Origin: an uncultured Oscillospiraceae bacterium
GTDB taxonomy: Bacteria > Bacillota > Clostridia > Oscillospirales > Oscillospiraceae
Assembly: GCA_944385035.1 (NCBI GenBank)
Contig: CALWVV010000001.1
Location: 62,001 to 126,000 of the forward strand
Length of the DNA: 64,000 nt
Direction of reading: 5' to 3'
Below the pieces are notes generated by a model that made no database searches, was not told where the DNA came from, and was given only the letters and a program-made list of their open reading frames with translations. A program made the position numbers and the translations under genes. Shown piece after piece: positions 27,132 through 35,700 of the stretch (positions are counted from its first letter, which is position 1; each line of letters starts with the position of its first letter).

Positions 27132-27206
27132 AGCTTCATCCTCCCAAATCGGTTGGTTCCATTATAGGGAATTTCACCTTTACCGTCAACGGGAGAAGCG
27201 GGATTC

Positions 27207-27734
27207 TCAGGTTGCGTAATAGACAAAGTTTTCTTTCCGGGGCGGGGCGGGAGGCAGCTCACTGTCAGCATAGCCCAGAATACAGCAGCCGATCCCCTCA
27301 TACTCCCCCTCAACGCCCAAATCCTTCAGAATCCGCTTTCCTTCTTCCAGCTCGAAGATCTCTCTTGCCCGGTGAATCCAGCAGCTGCCCAGCCCAAGAG
27401 AATGGGCCGCAAGCATAAGATTGCCCATCACCAGACTTCCGTCGTACACATGGGTGGGCCACCCTTTTTCTGCAAGCACCAACAGTACCACCGGAGCCCC
27501 ATAGAAGGGATCAAAGCCCTCTTCCCAGCCTCCGATCTGCCGGTTGAGTTCCGAGAGCCGGTTGCGCAGAGGCTGGTTGGTCACAGCCACGATAATGCTC
27601 GATTGATGGCCCTTTCCGCTGGCGGCATAGGTGCCCGCCAAAATCACCTGGTCCATCAGCTCTTTGGGCACCGGCTCGGGCCGGTAGCTGCGCACACTTC
27701 TCCGGGAAAGCATCTGCTCGATCACTGCGTTCAT
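27207..27734 (-). CDS. Nitroreductase family FMN-dependent oxidoreductase
   Basis: This is a small FMN-binding NAD(P)H oxidoreductase of the nitroreductase superfamily. It has 175 residues from the ATG at 27734, with AGAGAGGAA upstream. It has the FMN-contact motif RRSVRSYRPEPVP near the N-terminus, the central GSCWIHRAREIF stretch (the family normally has a GLGSCWI-like segment here), and a C-terminal GYADSELPPAPPRK tail before the end. The physiological substrate is unknown for this subfamily. It stands alone between birA and the hydrolase of the ftsEX group. Confidence 0.87.
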   Translation of the reverse strand: MNAVIEQMLSRRSVRSYRPEPVPKELMDQVILAGTYAASGKGHQSSIIVAVTNQPLRNRLSELNRQIGGWEEGFDPFYGAPVVLLVLAEKGWPTHVYDGSLVMGNLMLAAHSLGLGSCWIHRAREIFELEEGKRILKDLGVEGEYEGIGCCILGYADSELPPAPPRKENFVYYAT

Positions 27735-27779
27735 AGCAATTCCTCTCTTTCTATTGATTTTAAACCTTCCAGTGTAAGA

Positions 27780-27823
27780 AAAGGACACAGTATTCCGCAA
27801 GCTGCCGGATACCGTGTCCTTTC
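27780..27823 (-). terminator. Terminator of the ftsEX-hydrolase operon
   Basis: AAAGGACAC pairs with GTGTCCTTT, with an inner GTATTCCG/CGGATAC stem. On the minus strand TTTTCTT follows. It lies 20 bp after the stop codon of the M23 hydrolase gene. Confidence 0.75.
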
Positions 27824-27843
27824 CTTCAGGCCTCTCCGGCCAA

Positions 27844-29094
27844 TTACAAATCCAATGGAACCTTCTGACTGCCGCTTCGGTAATACAGGGTCTTATCCTT
27901 AAAGTAATTCAACGGGTCTACCCGGCTGCCGTTCACACGAATCTCAAAGTGCAGGTGGTTGCCGGTGGAACGACCGGTGGTACCTACATAACCCACCACA
28001 TCTCCCTGCTTCACCGTCTGTCCCTTGCTCACTGCCCGGCTGCTCATGTGGGCGTACAGGGTGCTGGTGCCATCGCTGTGAGAGACCACCACATAGTTGC
28101 CATAAGACCAGGAAGAGCCGCTGCCATAGACCGAGGTGATCACGACACCGCTCTTAGCGGCGTAGATGGGCGTGCCCCGAGAAGCGGGGACGTCAATGCC
28201 CGTGTGGTTGTCCGCCCGGCCGGTGATGGGATCGGGCCGGCTGCCGTACAGGGAAGAAAGTACATTGATGTTGCCGGCCAGAGGCCAAAGGAAGCCTGAT
28301 TCACTGGGGACATTGTTGATCTGGGCGGACATCTGCCGCTCCAGGTCCTTGATCTGGCTGTCCAGGGCAGCGGCAGCCCGGTTGAGCTCCGCCTCCATGG
28401 CCTTAAGCTGGCTCTCCTGACTGCTGATCTCCGCAATGACCTTATCTACTTCAGCCTCTTGGGTCTCCAGCTCCGTTTTTGCCGCCTGCTGCTTGGCTTT
28501 GGCCTCCTCCAGGGCGGCTTTGGCCTCCTCCAGTTCCGCCCGCTCCTGCTCTACCTGTTCCTGAAGCTGGACCAGGGCCTCCATCACGCTGTTGTCATAC
28601 TCGATGATCTCTTCGATCATCATGTAATTGTCCAAGAGCTCTGAAAAATCGCTGGAGCCAAACAGGATGGCCCAGTAGGAGGTCTCTCCCTCCTCCTCCA
28701 TGGCCCGGACCCGGCTGCAGAACAGCTCATATTGCTCCTGCTCCTGGGCCTCGCTCTGTTCCAACTCCTGGGTTTTCTGGCCGATCAGCTCTTCATAGGT
28801 GGAAATTTGACGATTGATGTTGCTGATTTCAGCCCGGATGACCTCAATCTGCTCTTCCAGAAGCTGCTTTTGCTTCAGTGCCTCATTTTTATCCGCCTTT
28901 ACCTCATTGAGCTGGGCTTGCAGCTCTTTTTTCTGGCTGGCCAGATCGCTGGCATCACTTTTCAGCGCATCAATCTCCGCCTGGGTCACTGCTGACGCAG
29001 GCAGTACGGTGGCTGGCCCGGCAAAGGGCAGCACAAGGGACAGAATAATCGCCAGACACACCAGGCGGCGGATCTTGTTCCAACGTTTTTTCAT
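27844..29094 (-). CDS. Secreted coiled-coil M23 peptidoglycan hydrolase (PcsB/EnvC-like)
   Basis: This is a murein peptidase that is likely activated by FtsEX at the division site. The 416-residue protein has a signal peptide or anchor (about 1-36, basic then hydrophobic, ending near PASA), a long coiled coil (about 37-255, heptads rich in Glu/Gln/Leu) and a C-terminal LytM/M23 domain with zinc motifs HTGID and HLHFE. The coiled-coil-plus-LytM layout and the position after ftsE-ftsX match the EnvC/PcsB type of FtsEX-regulated hydrolase. Family members vary in whether the catalytic domain is CHAP or M23; here it is M23. Confidence 0.9.
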   Translation of the reverse strand: MKKRWNKIRRLVCLAIILSLVLPFAGPATVLPASAVTQAEIDALKSDASDLASQKKELQAQLNEVKADKNEALKQKQLLEEQIEVIRAEISNINRQISTYEELIGQKTQELEQSEAQEQEQYELFCSRVRAMEEEGETSYWAILFGSSDFSELLDNYMMIEEIIEYDNSVMEALVQLQEQVEQERAELEEAKAALEEAKAKQQAAKTELETQEAEVDKVIAEISSQESQLKAMEAELNRAAAALDSQIKDLERQMSAQINNVPSESGFLWPLAGNINVLSSLYGSRPDPITGRADNHTGIDVPASRGTPIYAAKSGVVITSVYGSGSSWSYGNYVVVSHSDGTSTLYAHMSSRAVSKGQTVKQGDVVGYVGTTGRSTGNHLHFEIRVNGSRVDPLNYFKDKTLYYRSGSQKVPLDL

Positions 29095-29109
29095 TTGATT
29101 CCTCGCTTT

Positions 29110-29211
29110 TCAGTGCAAAAACACATTGGCTACCATGGGCAGCAGCATAAGAACGGCCATAATTCCAGCCAAAATGCCCATCATCACACGCTGTCTTTTC
29201 TGTCGTTTCAT
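29110..29211 (-). CDS. 33-residue single-pass membrane peptide in the ftsEX operon
   Basis: This small open reading frame of 34 codons lies between ftsX and the M23 hydrolase gene. It starts at the ATG at 29211 and ends with TGA. The peptide begins with a strongly basic MKRQKRQR, then about 20 hydrophobic residues (MMGILAGIMAVLMLLPMV), and ends ANVFLH, so it should insert with its N-terminus inside. AAGGGG lies 11 bases upstream of the start. It sits 15 bp after ftsX and 15 bp before the hydrolase start on the same strand, so it is within the operon. I do not recognise a named family; a role as a small partner of the FtsEX complex is only a guess. Confidence 0.6.
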   Translation of the reverse strand: MKRQKRQRVMMGILAGIMAVLMLLPMVANVFLH

Positions 29212-29226
29212 TGACTTAAACACCCC

Positions 29227-30117
29227 TTATACCTGCAGGAACTTCCGGATGGCAATGAGAGAGCCCCCTACGCCGATAATCACGCCCACCCCACAGAACA
29301 CAGGCAGGATCACATCAATCATAGATAAGTAACTGATCATGGTCATCAGGGACAAGCCATTACTCTGGACGATGTTCTTGGCCACCAGCTGGTAAATCCC
29401 CCACTGGAGGAAAAAAGCCACCAGGGAACCGATAAGTCCAAGGGCCATACCCTCCACCACGAAGGGCCAACGGATAAACCCGTCGGTGGCCCCGCACATC
29501 TTCATAATGGCAATTTCCTCCCGGCGGTAGAAGGTAGCCAGCTTGATGGTATTGGCGATAATGAACAAAGACACCACCAGCAGGATGCCGACCAGCACCA
29601 ACGCCACACCAGTGGCGATGTTGCGCATCATCACAAAACCTTCGGCAATATCCACCGCCGCGAATACCTTGGCCACGCCGGGCACATTTTCCAGATCTTG
29701 TTTGGTCTGGGCAATGAGCTCAATATTGTTCATGTGGACATAGTACCGGTCCCGGAGCACATCCTCGGGAAGGTTTTGGAACATCTCCACATTCTCCCGC
29801 TTCTCCTGAAACTCTTTGAGTGCCTCCGACTTGGTAACAAAGGTGACGTTGGTCACGTTGGGAATTTGGGAAATCTCCTCCTCCAGGGACCGGGCCTTCT
29901 CCTCGGTGTAACTCTCATCGATGTATACCGCAAGCTGGTTTTCGTTTTCCAGGTCCCCCAGGTTCTTGTCCAGATTCACCGCTACCAGGGTAAAAGACCC
30001 CATAATCAGCAGACAGGCCACAATCATACACACAGCCGCAAAGGACATGAAGCCGTGGGTAAAAATGGAGTGGACCCCTTCGCTGAAATAATATCCCGCA
30101 TCAAATTTTCTCGCCAT
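29227..30117 (-). CDS. ftsX: Cell-division ABC transporter permease FtsX
   Basis: This is the membrane subunit of FtsEX, which does not transport but transmits ATP-driven changes to a peptidoglycan hydrolase outside. The 296-residue protein has a cytoplasmic N-terminus, a first helix (about 20-42), a large extracellular loop (about 43-170) and three further helices in the C-terminal half, the typical FtsX layout. The start overlaps the end of ftsE by 17 bases. Downstream are the 33-residue peptide and the M23 hydrolase, its probable target. Confidence 0.95.
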   Translation of the reverse strand: MARKFDAGYYFSEGVHSIFTHGFMSFAAVCMIVACLLIMGSFTLVAVNLDKNLGDLENENQLAVYIDESYTEEKARSLEEEISQIPNVTNVTFVTKSEALKEFQEKRENVEMFQNLPEDVLRDRYYVHMNNIELIAQTKQDLENVPGVAKVFAAVDIAEGFVMMRNIATGVALVLVGILLVVSLFIIANTIKLATFYRREEIAIMKMCGATDGFIRWPFVVEGMALGLIGSLVAFFLQWGIYQLVAKNIVQSNGLSLMTMISYLSMIDVILPVFCGVGVIIGVGGSLIAIRKFLQV

Positions 30118-30790
30118 TGTAGTAACCGCCTGTTCCGTCGCTCATAATCCGACCGTTTTCAATGGCCACCACTCGCTTGTCAAAGCGGTTGACCAGGTTT
30201 TTCTCATGGGTGACCACCAGTACAGTGGTACCCAGCTCGTTGATGCGCTCCAGAAGCATCATGATCTCTAAGGAACGCTGAGGGTCCAAGTTTCCCGTAG
30301 GCTCGTCAGCAATAATCATACTGGGGTTGTTGACCAGCGCACGGGCAATGGCCACGCGCTGCTGCTCACCACCGGAAAGCTGACCAGGATAGCGGTCCGC
30401 TTTCTGCTCCAAGCCTACCAGCTTCAGCACATAGGGGATACGCCGGCGCACCTCCCGGTTGGAAGCTCCCACCGCCCGCATGGCAAAGGACAGATTTTCA
30501 TACACCGTCTTTTTCTCAATGAGGCGGAAGTCCTGGAAAATAATGCCCAGGGTCCGGCGCATATAGGGCACCTGCCTGGGTGTGATGTTGTTCAGGTTAT
30601 AGCCGTTTACCATTAAGCGCCCTTCTGTGAGGGCGATCTCTGCGGTAATCAGCTTGATGACCGTGGACTTTCCTGACCCGGATGGACCTACCAAAAAGAC
30701 AAACTCCCCGTCGTCAATGCGCAAATTGACCCCTTTCAGAGCCTTGGTCCCATTATCATATTCTTTATATACATCTATGAGCCGTATCAT
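30101..30790 (-). CDS. ftsE: Cell-division ATP-binding protein FtsE
   Basis: This is the ATPase partner of FtsX. From the ATG at 30790 it has 229 residues, with GGAGG five bases upstream; an earlier frame start has no such site. Walker A is GPSGSGKS (35-42), the ABC signature is [15 protein letters not shown] and Walker B is [12 protein letters not shown]. The Q loop reads [19 protein letters not shown], typical of FtsE. It is the first gene of the ftsE-ftsX-peptide-hydrolase operon, and a promoter lies at 30864-30892. Confidence 0.96.
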   Translation of the reverse strand: MIRLIDVYKEYDNGTKALKGVNLRIDDGEFVFLVGPSGSGKSTVIKLITAEIALTEGRLMVNGYNLNNITPRQVPYMRRTLGIIFQDFRLIEKKTVYENLSFAMRAVGASNREVRRRIPYVLKLVGLEQKADRYPGQLSGGEQQRVAIARALVNNPSMIIADEPTGNLDPQRSLEIMMLLERINELGTTVLVVTHEKNLVNRFDKRVVAIENGRIMSDGTGGYYNGEKI

Positions 30791-30863
30791 GTGCTCCTCC
30801 GACTCCGTCTGCACCCAATCTGCTGTGGTCTGGGCCAGCGGTAAAATTTTTTCCTTATCGATC

Positions 30864-30892
30864 AGTTTATCACAAACACTATATTATGTAAA
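30864..30892 (-). promoter_or_regulatory. ftsE promoter
   Basis: On the minus strand, -35 TTTACA (30887-30892) and -10 TAAACT (30864-30869) have 17-bp spacing, about 70 bp before the ftsE start. Confidence 0.65.
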
Positions 30893-30992
30893 TGACATTT
30901 GTGTGCTTTCTTCGGTTTTTTTCACGCCTGATTCTCTCCGTCTGATTCGCCCGGAAAGAGGTAAGCTGCAGCGGACTTCTGTTGAAAGTAAA

Positions 30993-31020
30993 ACAGTGCC
31001 GCCCTGGCGGGCGGCACTGT
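30993..31020 (-). terminator. Terminator of the CdaR-family regulator
   Basis: ACAGTGCCGCCC and GGGCGGCACTGT form a perfect 12-bp stem with a four-base loop. TTTTACTTTC follows on the minus strand, 19 bp after the regulator's stop codon. Confidence 0.88.
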
Positions 31021-31039
31021 CAGCATAAACACAGGCTAC

Positions 31040-32131
31040 TTAGGACTCAATTCCCCGGGAAATGAGGTACTTCTTGACCATCAAGGCCACCTTGAAGGTA
31101 ATGGCATCATCAAACTCCCGCAGGTCCAGGCCAGTAAGCTTCTTGATCTTCTCCAAACGATAGACCAGGGTGTTCCGGTGGACAAAGAGCTTCCGGGCCG
31201 TCTCAGAGACGTTCAGGTTGTTCTCAAAGAACTTGTTAATGGTAAGCAGCGTCTCCTGATCCAGGGCGTCAATGGGATTCTTCTTAAAGACTTCCTGGAG
31301 GAACATCTGGCACAGGATGGTAGGCAGCTGATAAATCAGGCGCCCAATGCCCAGATTCTCATAGTTGATGACAGTCTTTTCCGTATCAAAGACCTTGCCC
31401 ACATCAATGGCCACGCCGGCCTCCTTGTAGGCACGGGCCAGATCCCGAATATGGGGAACGATGGTACCAATGCCGATGACCACTTTGATGCCCAGCTCCT
31501 GGGTAACAGCGGTGGCAATCTGCTTGGCAATCTTCTGCAGATCCCGTGCATCCGCTCCCTCAGGCAGCTGCTTAATCAGGGCTACATCGGTCTCATTAAT
31601 AGAAATGACGAAATCCGTCTGTTTGTCGGGGAACAGATTCTGAATGACATCGATGGTCGTCACATCCGCAGGCCCCAACTGGCGCACCAGGAAGGCGGCA
31701 CGGGGAGCCTCAGACACAAAGTGCAGCTCCTTGGCCTGGGTATAGATGTCACCCAGAAGAATATTGTCGGAAATGATATTTTTTACAAAGGTGGCCTTGT
31801 CGTGCTTTTCCTCATAATAGGTCTTGGCACCATTAAATGCCACTACCGCCATGGCACACAGGGAAGCAGCTACATCGTCGTCTCCCTGCACAAAAGCGGC
31901 ATAGTCAAACTGAGCACCCCATCCAGCCAGAGGCTTAAAGGTCTTTCCCTCGAACCGGGCGGGCTCATTCTCCGCAGAATTAATGGCCGCGACCACACCG
32001 GACCAGTGCTCGCCAATGCAGGTCAACTCACTGCAGGCCACCACGATCCCGTCCGCATCCACAACGCCCACCATCCGGTTGACGCTATCCTTCATTTGGA
32101 GTACGACACCTTGGAACATCCTACTGGACAA
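31040..32131 (-). CDS. PucR/CdaR family transcriptional regulator
   Basis: This is a DNA-binding regulator of the CdaR/PucR type. The 363-residue protein has an N-terminal sensor region (about 1-130), a GGDEF-like middle region and a C-terminal PucR-type helix-turn-helix (about 300-355) with TLLTINKFFENNLNVSETARKL split before LFVHRNTLVYRLEKI. The start is TTG at 32131, supported by AGGAGG seven bases upstream; the nearby ATG has no such site. It has its own promoter and terminator. No sugar-acid, purine or glycerate genes are adjacent, so its target cannot be named. The effector is also unknown. Confidence 0.88.
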   Translation of the reverse strand: MSSRMFQGVVLQMKDSVNRMVGVVDADGIVVACSELTCIGEHWSGVVAAINSAENEPARFEGKTFKPLAGWGAQFDYAAFVQGDDDVAASLCAMAVVAFNGAKTYYEEKHDKATFVKNIISDNILLGDIYTQAKELHFVSEAPRAAFLVRQLGPADVTTIDVIQNLFPDKQTDFVISINETDVALIKQLPEGADARDLQKIAKQIATAVTQELGIKVVIGIGTIVPHIRDLARAYKEAGVAIDVGKVFDTEKTVINYENLGIGRLIYQLPTILCQMFLQEVFKKNPIDALDQETLLTINKFFENNLNVSETARKLFVHRNTLVYRLEKIKKLTGLDLREFDDAITFKVALMVKKYLISRGIES

Positions 32132-32166
32132 AGTGATCCCTCCTACTCATTTTTTCTTCCTGTGCT

Positions 32167-32196
32167 ATTATAACGGTTTTCCCCTGGTTTTGGCAA
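32167..32196 (-). promoter_or_regulatory. Promoter of the CdaR-family regulator
   Basis: On the minus strand, -35 TTGCCA (32191-32196) and -10 TATAAT (32167-32172) have 18-bp spacing, about 35 bp before the TTG start. Confidence 0.72.
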
Positions 32197-32236
32197 GAGG
32201 TTTTTCAAGTTTTTTTGTTCATTTCGACCAAAAAAT

Positions 32237-32953
32237 TTAAGTAGGAGTTCTTTCCTCTCTCAGCTTTGCCACCTCGTCCATTTCCAGGTATCTCCACTGC
32301 CCTGGCGCAAGGGTTTCATCCAGCTGTAATGTTCCCATGGAAAGCCGCTTCAGCGCCAATACCGGCTTTCCCCGCGCAGCCAGCATCCGCTTTACCTGGT
32401 GATACTTGCCTTCCCGCAGAGTAACCAGGCACTCCGATCCATCTTTCAGCGGTTCTAACCCGGCTGGAAGGCAATGAAGCCCATCTCCCAGCACCATTCC
32501 CTCTCCCAGCACCGCTACATCCGAAGCATCAATTCGGCCCTCTACTCGGGCCAAATATACCTTGTCCACATGCTTTTTGGGGGAGAGCAGTTCATGGGCC
32601 AGAGCCCCATCGTCCGTGAGCAGCAAAAGGCCGGTGGTATCCTTGTCCAGCCTTCCCACAGGAAACAGTCCTCTGCGGCGAAGCTCTGGGGGCAGCAGAT
32701 CGACCACCGTCCGCTGCCGCTTATCCTCTGTGGCGGAAAGAATTCCTGCTGGCTTGTGCATCATCACATAGATAAAGGGAGCACAATCCACTTCCTGCCC
32801 ATCCACTGCCAGCCGGTCCTCATCTCCTACCTTCTCTTCCGGACGGCGGGCAGGCACCCCATTGATCTGTATCCGCCCCTGACGAACCATATCTTTAATT
32901 TCTTTTCGGCTCCACCGCCCGGTGGAGGCCAGACGTTTATCCAGGCGCTCCAT
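32237..32953 (-). CDS. rsuA: rRNA pseudouridine synthase, RsuA/RluB family
   Basis: This enzyme isomerises a uridine of rRNA to pseudouridine. From the ATG at 32953 it has 238 residues; the open frame is longer but AAGGAG sits before this ATG and the family starts here. The S4 RNA-binding domain is at about 1-55 (RLDKRLAST, RQGRIQINGVPA), followed by the catalytic GRLDKDTTGLL with Asp103 and the C-terminal KYHQVKRMLAA segment. Which rRNA position it modifies (16S U516 or a 23S site) cannot be told. It is divergent from the DUF4830 gene, 118 bp apart. Confidence 0.9.
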   Translation of the reverse strand: MERLDKRLASTGRWSRKEIKDMVRQGRIQINGVPARRPEEKVGDEDRLAVDGQEVDCAPFIYVMMHKPAGILSATEDKRQRTVVDLLPPELRRRGLFPVGRLDKDTTGLLLLTDDGALAHELLSPKKHVDKVYLARVEGRIDASDVAVLGEGMVLGDGLHCLPAGLEPLKDGSECLVTLREGKYHQVKRMLAARGKPVLALKRLSMGTLQLDETLAPGQWRYLEMDEVAKLREERTPT

Positions 32954-33071
32954 ATTCAAAGCCACTCCTTTTTCTCCGGCTGGCGGCCGCCTCGCCGGAA
33001 ACTTGGGCATACCTCTTCGCTGCGCTGCATATGGTAAAGGGAAAACATACACAGGGAAGGAGATATGCGCT

Positions 33072-33551
33072 GTGTTGATCGTAACTGCAAAAATGCCCCG
33101 GCGTAAGCTGGCTCTGAGCGTTGCGGCGGCCGCTCTTTTGTGCTGCTGTGCCGTGGCGCTGAATTTCGGCCAGGCCATGGTAAGCCAGGAGGTATCCGCC
33201 TCGGTCTTGCCCAATCCCAAAGGCGTCAAAAGTAATGAGGACCGGGTTGCCTATCTTTCCGCCTACGGCTGGCAGGTATCCTCCCAGCCCCTCGCCTCCC
33301 AGGAACTGCTGATCCCAACGGAGATGGACGAGACCTATGACGAGTACTTAGCACTCCAGAAGCAACAGGGTTTTGACCTGGAACAGTACGCCGGGAAGCG
33401 GGTCAAACGTTATACCTATGAGATCACCAACTACCCCACTGGTGAGCAGGGCGTACAGGCCAACCTGATCATATACAAAAATACGGTCATCGGCGGAGAG
33501 GTTCTATCTCCCCAGCTGGATGGTTTCCTTCACGGTCTTGCCATGCCATAA
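33072..33551 (+). CDS. Secreted or membrane-anchored DUF4830-like protein
   Basis: This protein of unknown function resembles the DUF4830 family of Clostridia. From a GTG at 33072 it has 159 residues; AAGGAG lies nine bases upstream, which makes this start better than the ATG at 33093. A short basic segment precedes a hydrophobic helix (about 11-30, Ala/Leu/Cys-rich) that anchors or exports it. The rest has a conserved-looking core with ERVAYL-like EDRVAYLSAYGWQV, GFDLEQYAGKRVKRYTYEI and YKNTVIGGEVLSP. Two cysteine-rich residues CCC lie inside the helix. No catalytic motif is visible. Confidence 0.75.
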   Translation: MLIVTAKMPRRKLALSVAAAALLCCCAVALNFGQAMVSQEVSASVLPNPKGVKSNEDRVAYLSAYGWQVSSQPLASQELLIPTEMDETYDEYLALQKQQGFDLEQYAGKRVKRYTYEITNYPTGEQGVQANLIIYKNTVIGGEVLSPQLDGFLHGLAMP

Positions 33552-33573
33552 GAGCACAGCCATGAAACAAGAA

Positions 33574-33598
33574 CGGGACCACGGAATCCGCGGTCCCG
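33574..33598. terminator. Terminator between the DUF4830 and MscS genes
   Basis: CGGGACC and GGTCCCG pair with an inner CGGA/TCCG extension. A T tract follows on the plus side at 33602-33613. It separates the two convergent genes. Confidence 0.7.
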
Positions 33599-33604
33599 CC
33601 ATTG

Positions 33605-34432
33605 TTACTTTTTCTCCAGCAAATGGACATTGAGGTGATTATAGGTCATCTCCACCTTGTGGCGGGCAAAGGAATCCCGCACCCCTTCCATGAGGGCATA
33701 GTACACATCCCAGTAGTCCTGGGTAGTGGTCCAGGCCCGCACCACATAGTCAATAGAACTGGCACCATAGGCGTTGATCCAGATCACCGGCTTTGGGTCC
33801 TGACGGACAGCCGGGATGGCATCCAAGACCTCTCGGATGGCCGTCTTTACCGTCTCAGTGGGCGCGTCATAGGAGGCCGAGAAAACCAGATCCACCCGCC
33901 GGCCCCCCTCATTGGTATAGTTGGTCACTTTTGCTGCCGCAAGCTGGTTATTGGGGACCGAGATACGCTTGGCATCCGGCGTGGTCAGCTTGGTGTAAGC
34001 CAGACCGATCTCCGCTACCGTTCCGGCCGTCCCATCCGCGTCGATATAATCGCCCACCACGAAGGGTTTGCTTACCAGGATCTGCAGTCCTCCTGCCAGA
34101 TTGGACAGGGTATTTTGCAGGGCCAGAGAAACCGCCAGACCGGCTACGCTCAGCATAGCGATCACCGATGTCACATCGATGTTCAGGGAGCCTGCGATCA
34201 TCAGCGCCAGCAGGAACCACAGGAATATCTTTACCCCAGAGCTGATGTATACCCGGATGTCCACCATGGACTTGCTCCGCTCCAGCAGGCGGTCTACCAC
34301 GCGCATGATCATGCGGATCACCAGGTATCCGATCAGGATCATAAGGACCACGCGGAAAACAGACCCCAGTGTAAGTTCCTTCAGACCCACGGCCTTTGCC
34401 ACAACATTCAGCACTTGCTGCAGTGCGTCCAT
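33605..34432 (-). CDS. Small-conductance mechanosensitive channel (MscS family)
   Basis: This membrane channel opens on osmotic downshock to release solutes. The 275-residue protein has three transmembrane helices (about 23-45, 65-85 and 90-115). The third is the pore-lining Gly/Ala-rich helix with IAMLSVAGLAVSLALQNTLSN, followed by the cytoplasmic beta domain (VGDYIDADGTAGTV) and the alpha/beta C-terminal domain. The ATG has AGGAGG seven bases upstream. It is short among MscS homologues, near YkuT/MscS size. It stands alone between convergent terminators. Confidence 0.92.
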   Translation of the reverse strand: MDALQQVLNVVAKAVGLKELTLGSVFRVVLMILIGYLVIRMIMRVVDRLLERSKSMVDIRVYISSGVKIFLWFLLALMIAGSLNIDVTSVIAMLSVAGLAVSLALQNTLSNLAGGLQILVSKPFVVGDYIDADGTAGTVAEIGLAYTKLTTPDAKRISVPNNQLAAAKVTNYTNEGGRRVDLVFSASYDAPTETVKTAIREVLDAIPAVRQDPKPVIWINAYGASSIDYVVRAWTTTQDYWDVYYALMEGVRDSFARHKVEMTYNHLNVHLLEKK

Positions 34433-34481
34433 TGCAATCCTCCTCGTCTCACGGATATACCGCTCCTATCTTGTGTGTAAA

Positions 34482-34516
34482 AAAGTCGGTCAGCAAATGC
34501 TGACCGGCTTTTCATT
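34482..34516 (-). terminator. mreB terminator
   Basis: GTCGGTCAGCA and TGCTGACCGGC form an 11-bp stem with one G-T pair, flanked by A and T runs. On the minus strand the T run follows the stem after mreB. Confidence 0.9.
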
Positions 34517-34523
34517 TGTGTGA

Positions 34524-35555
34524 TCAATAATTCATCTGCTTGCGGCGGGACAGGTTCATGGTGCCGTCCTGCATCTGGTCCAGGCTGTCCAGGCTCTTGC
34601 CGGTACCATAGGCCACGCAGGAGATGGCATCGTCCGCCACATGGGTCTCGATGCCGGTGTGAGACTCCACCAGCTTATCAAAGCCCCACAGCAGAGAACC
34701 GCCGCCGGTCATGACAATACCGTTGGTGGAGATATCGGCCACCAGTTCGGGGGGAGTACGCTCCAGAACGCCGTGGATGGCCTCCAGAATGCGGCTGGAA
34801 ACCTCCTCAAAGGCCTCGATCATCTCACTGGAGGAGACGGAGAACACACGGGGCAGACCGGTCATCAGGCAGCGGCCCTTGATCTCCATGGTGACCTCCT
34901 CGGGACGGGGGAAAACACAGCCGATGGTCATCTTCAGCTCTTCAGCGGTGCGGTCACCGATGAGAACATTGTGCTTGCGGCGGATATACTTCACCACCGC
35001 CTCGTCAAACTTGTCACCGGCGATCTTAATGGAGGCAGACTCCACCACGCCGCCCAGGGAAATCACGGCTACATCGGCAGTACCGCCGCCGATGTCCACC
35101 ACCATGTGTCCGTCCGGCTTGGTGATGTCGATGCCCGCGCCGATGGCGGCAGCCACAGGCTCCTCAATGAGGTAAGCACGGCGGGCACCGGCCTGGATGC
35201 CGGCATCTACCACGGCGCGCTCCTCTACCTCGGTGATGCCCGAGGGAACACAGATCAGCAGGCGGGGCTTGAAGATGGAGAAGGTGGTTACCTTTTTGAT
35301 AAACTCCTTCAGCATACGCTCGGTCATATCATAGTCGGAAATCACACCCTCCCGAAGAGGACGCATGGCTACGATATTACCGGGGGTACGGCCCAGCATG
35401 GCCTGGGCCTCAGCGCCAACCTTCAGCAGTTTGCCACTATTCTTGTCGATGGCAACCACAGAGGGCTCGCGCAGCACCACGCCCTTACCCTTGATATAGA
35501 CCAGAACAGAAGCGGTACCCAGATCGATACCGATATCTTTACTAAAAAGCCCCAT
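34524..35555 (-). CDS. mreB: Rod-shape actin homologue MreB (Mbl/MreBH type)
   Basis: This cytoskeletal ATPase organises lateral peptidoglycan synthesis. It has 343 residues from the ATG at 35555; the upstream extension lies inside the promoter region. The actin-fold motifs are GIDLGTAS (phosphate 1, about 8-15), VVDIGGGTADVAVIS (phosphate 2) and ISTNGIVMTGGG (adenosine). The N-terminal MGLFSKDIG is typical of membrane-binding MreB. There is no mreC/mreD next to it, so it is the isolated Mbl- or MreBH-like paralogue rather than the mreBCD one. It has its own promoter and terminator. Confidence 0.94.
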   Translation of the reverse strand: MGLFSKDIGIDLGTASVLVYIKGKGVVLREPSVVAIDKNSGKLLKVGAEAQAMLGRTPGNIVAMRPLREGVISDYDMTERMLKEFIKKVTTFSIFKPRLLICVPSGITEVEERAVVDAGIQAGARRAYLIEEPVAAAIGAGIDITKPDGHMVVDIGGGTADVAVISLGGVVESASIKIAGDKFDEAVVKYIRRKHNVLIGDRTAEELKMTIGCVFPRPEEVTMEIKGRCLMTGLPRVFSVSSSEMIEAFEEVSSRILEAIHGVLERTPPELVADISTNGIVMTGGGSLLWGFDKLVESHTGIETHVADDAISCVAYGTGKSLDSLDQMQDGTMNLSRRKQMNY

Positions 35556-35626
35556 AATTTTGCTCCACCTTATAATTTCTTTATATTCAGCGCCGCCAGA
35601 GCGGCTGTTACGATTCGGCATAATAT

Positions 35627-35655
35627 ATTATAGCCATAAGGAAGCGGTATTTCAA
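35627..35655 (-). promoter_or_regulatory. mreB promoter
   Basis: On the minus strand, -35 TTGAAA (35650-35655) and -10 TATAAT (35627-35632) have 17-bp spacing, about 72 bp before the mreB start. Confidence 0.85.
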
Positions 35656-35700
35656 TCATTTTTTCTTACAATTTTCTCCGGTAATTTGCCCTTTTCCTGC

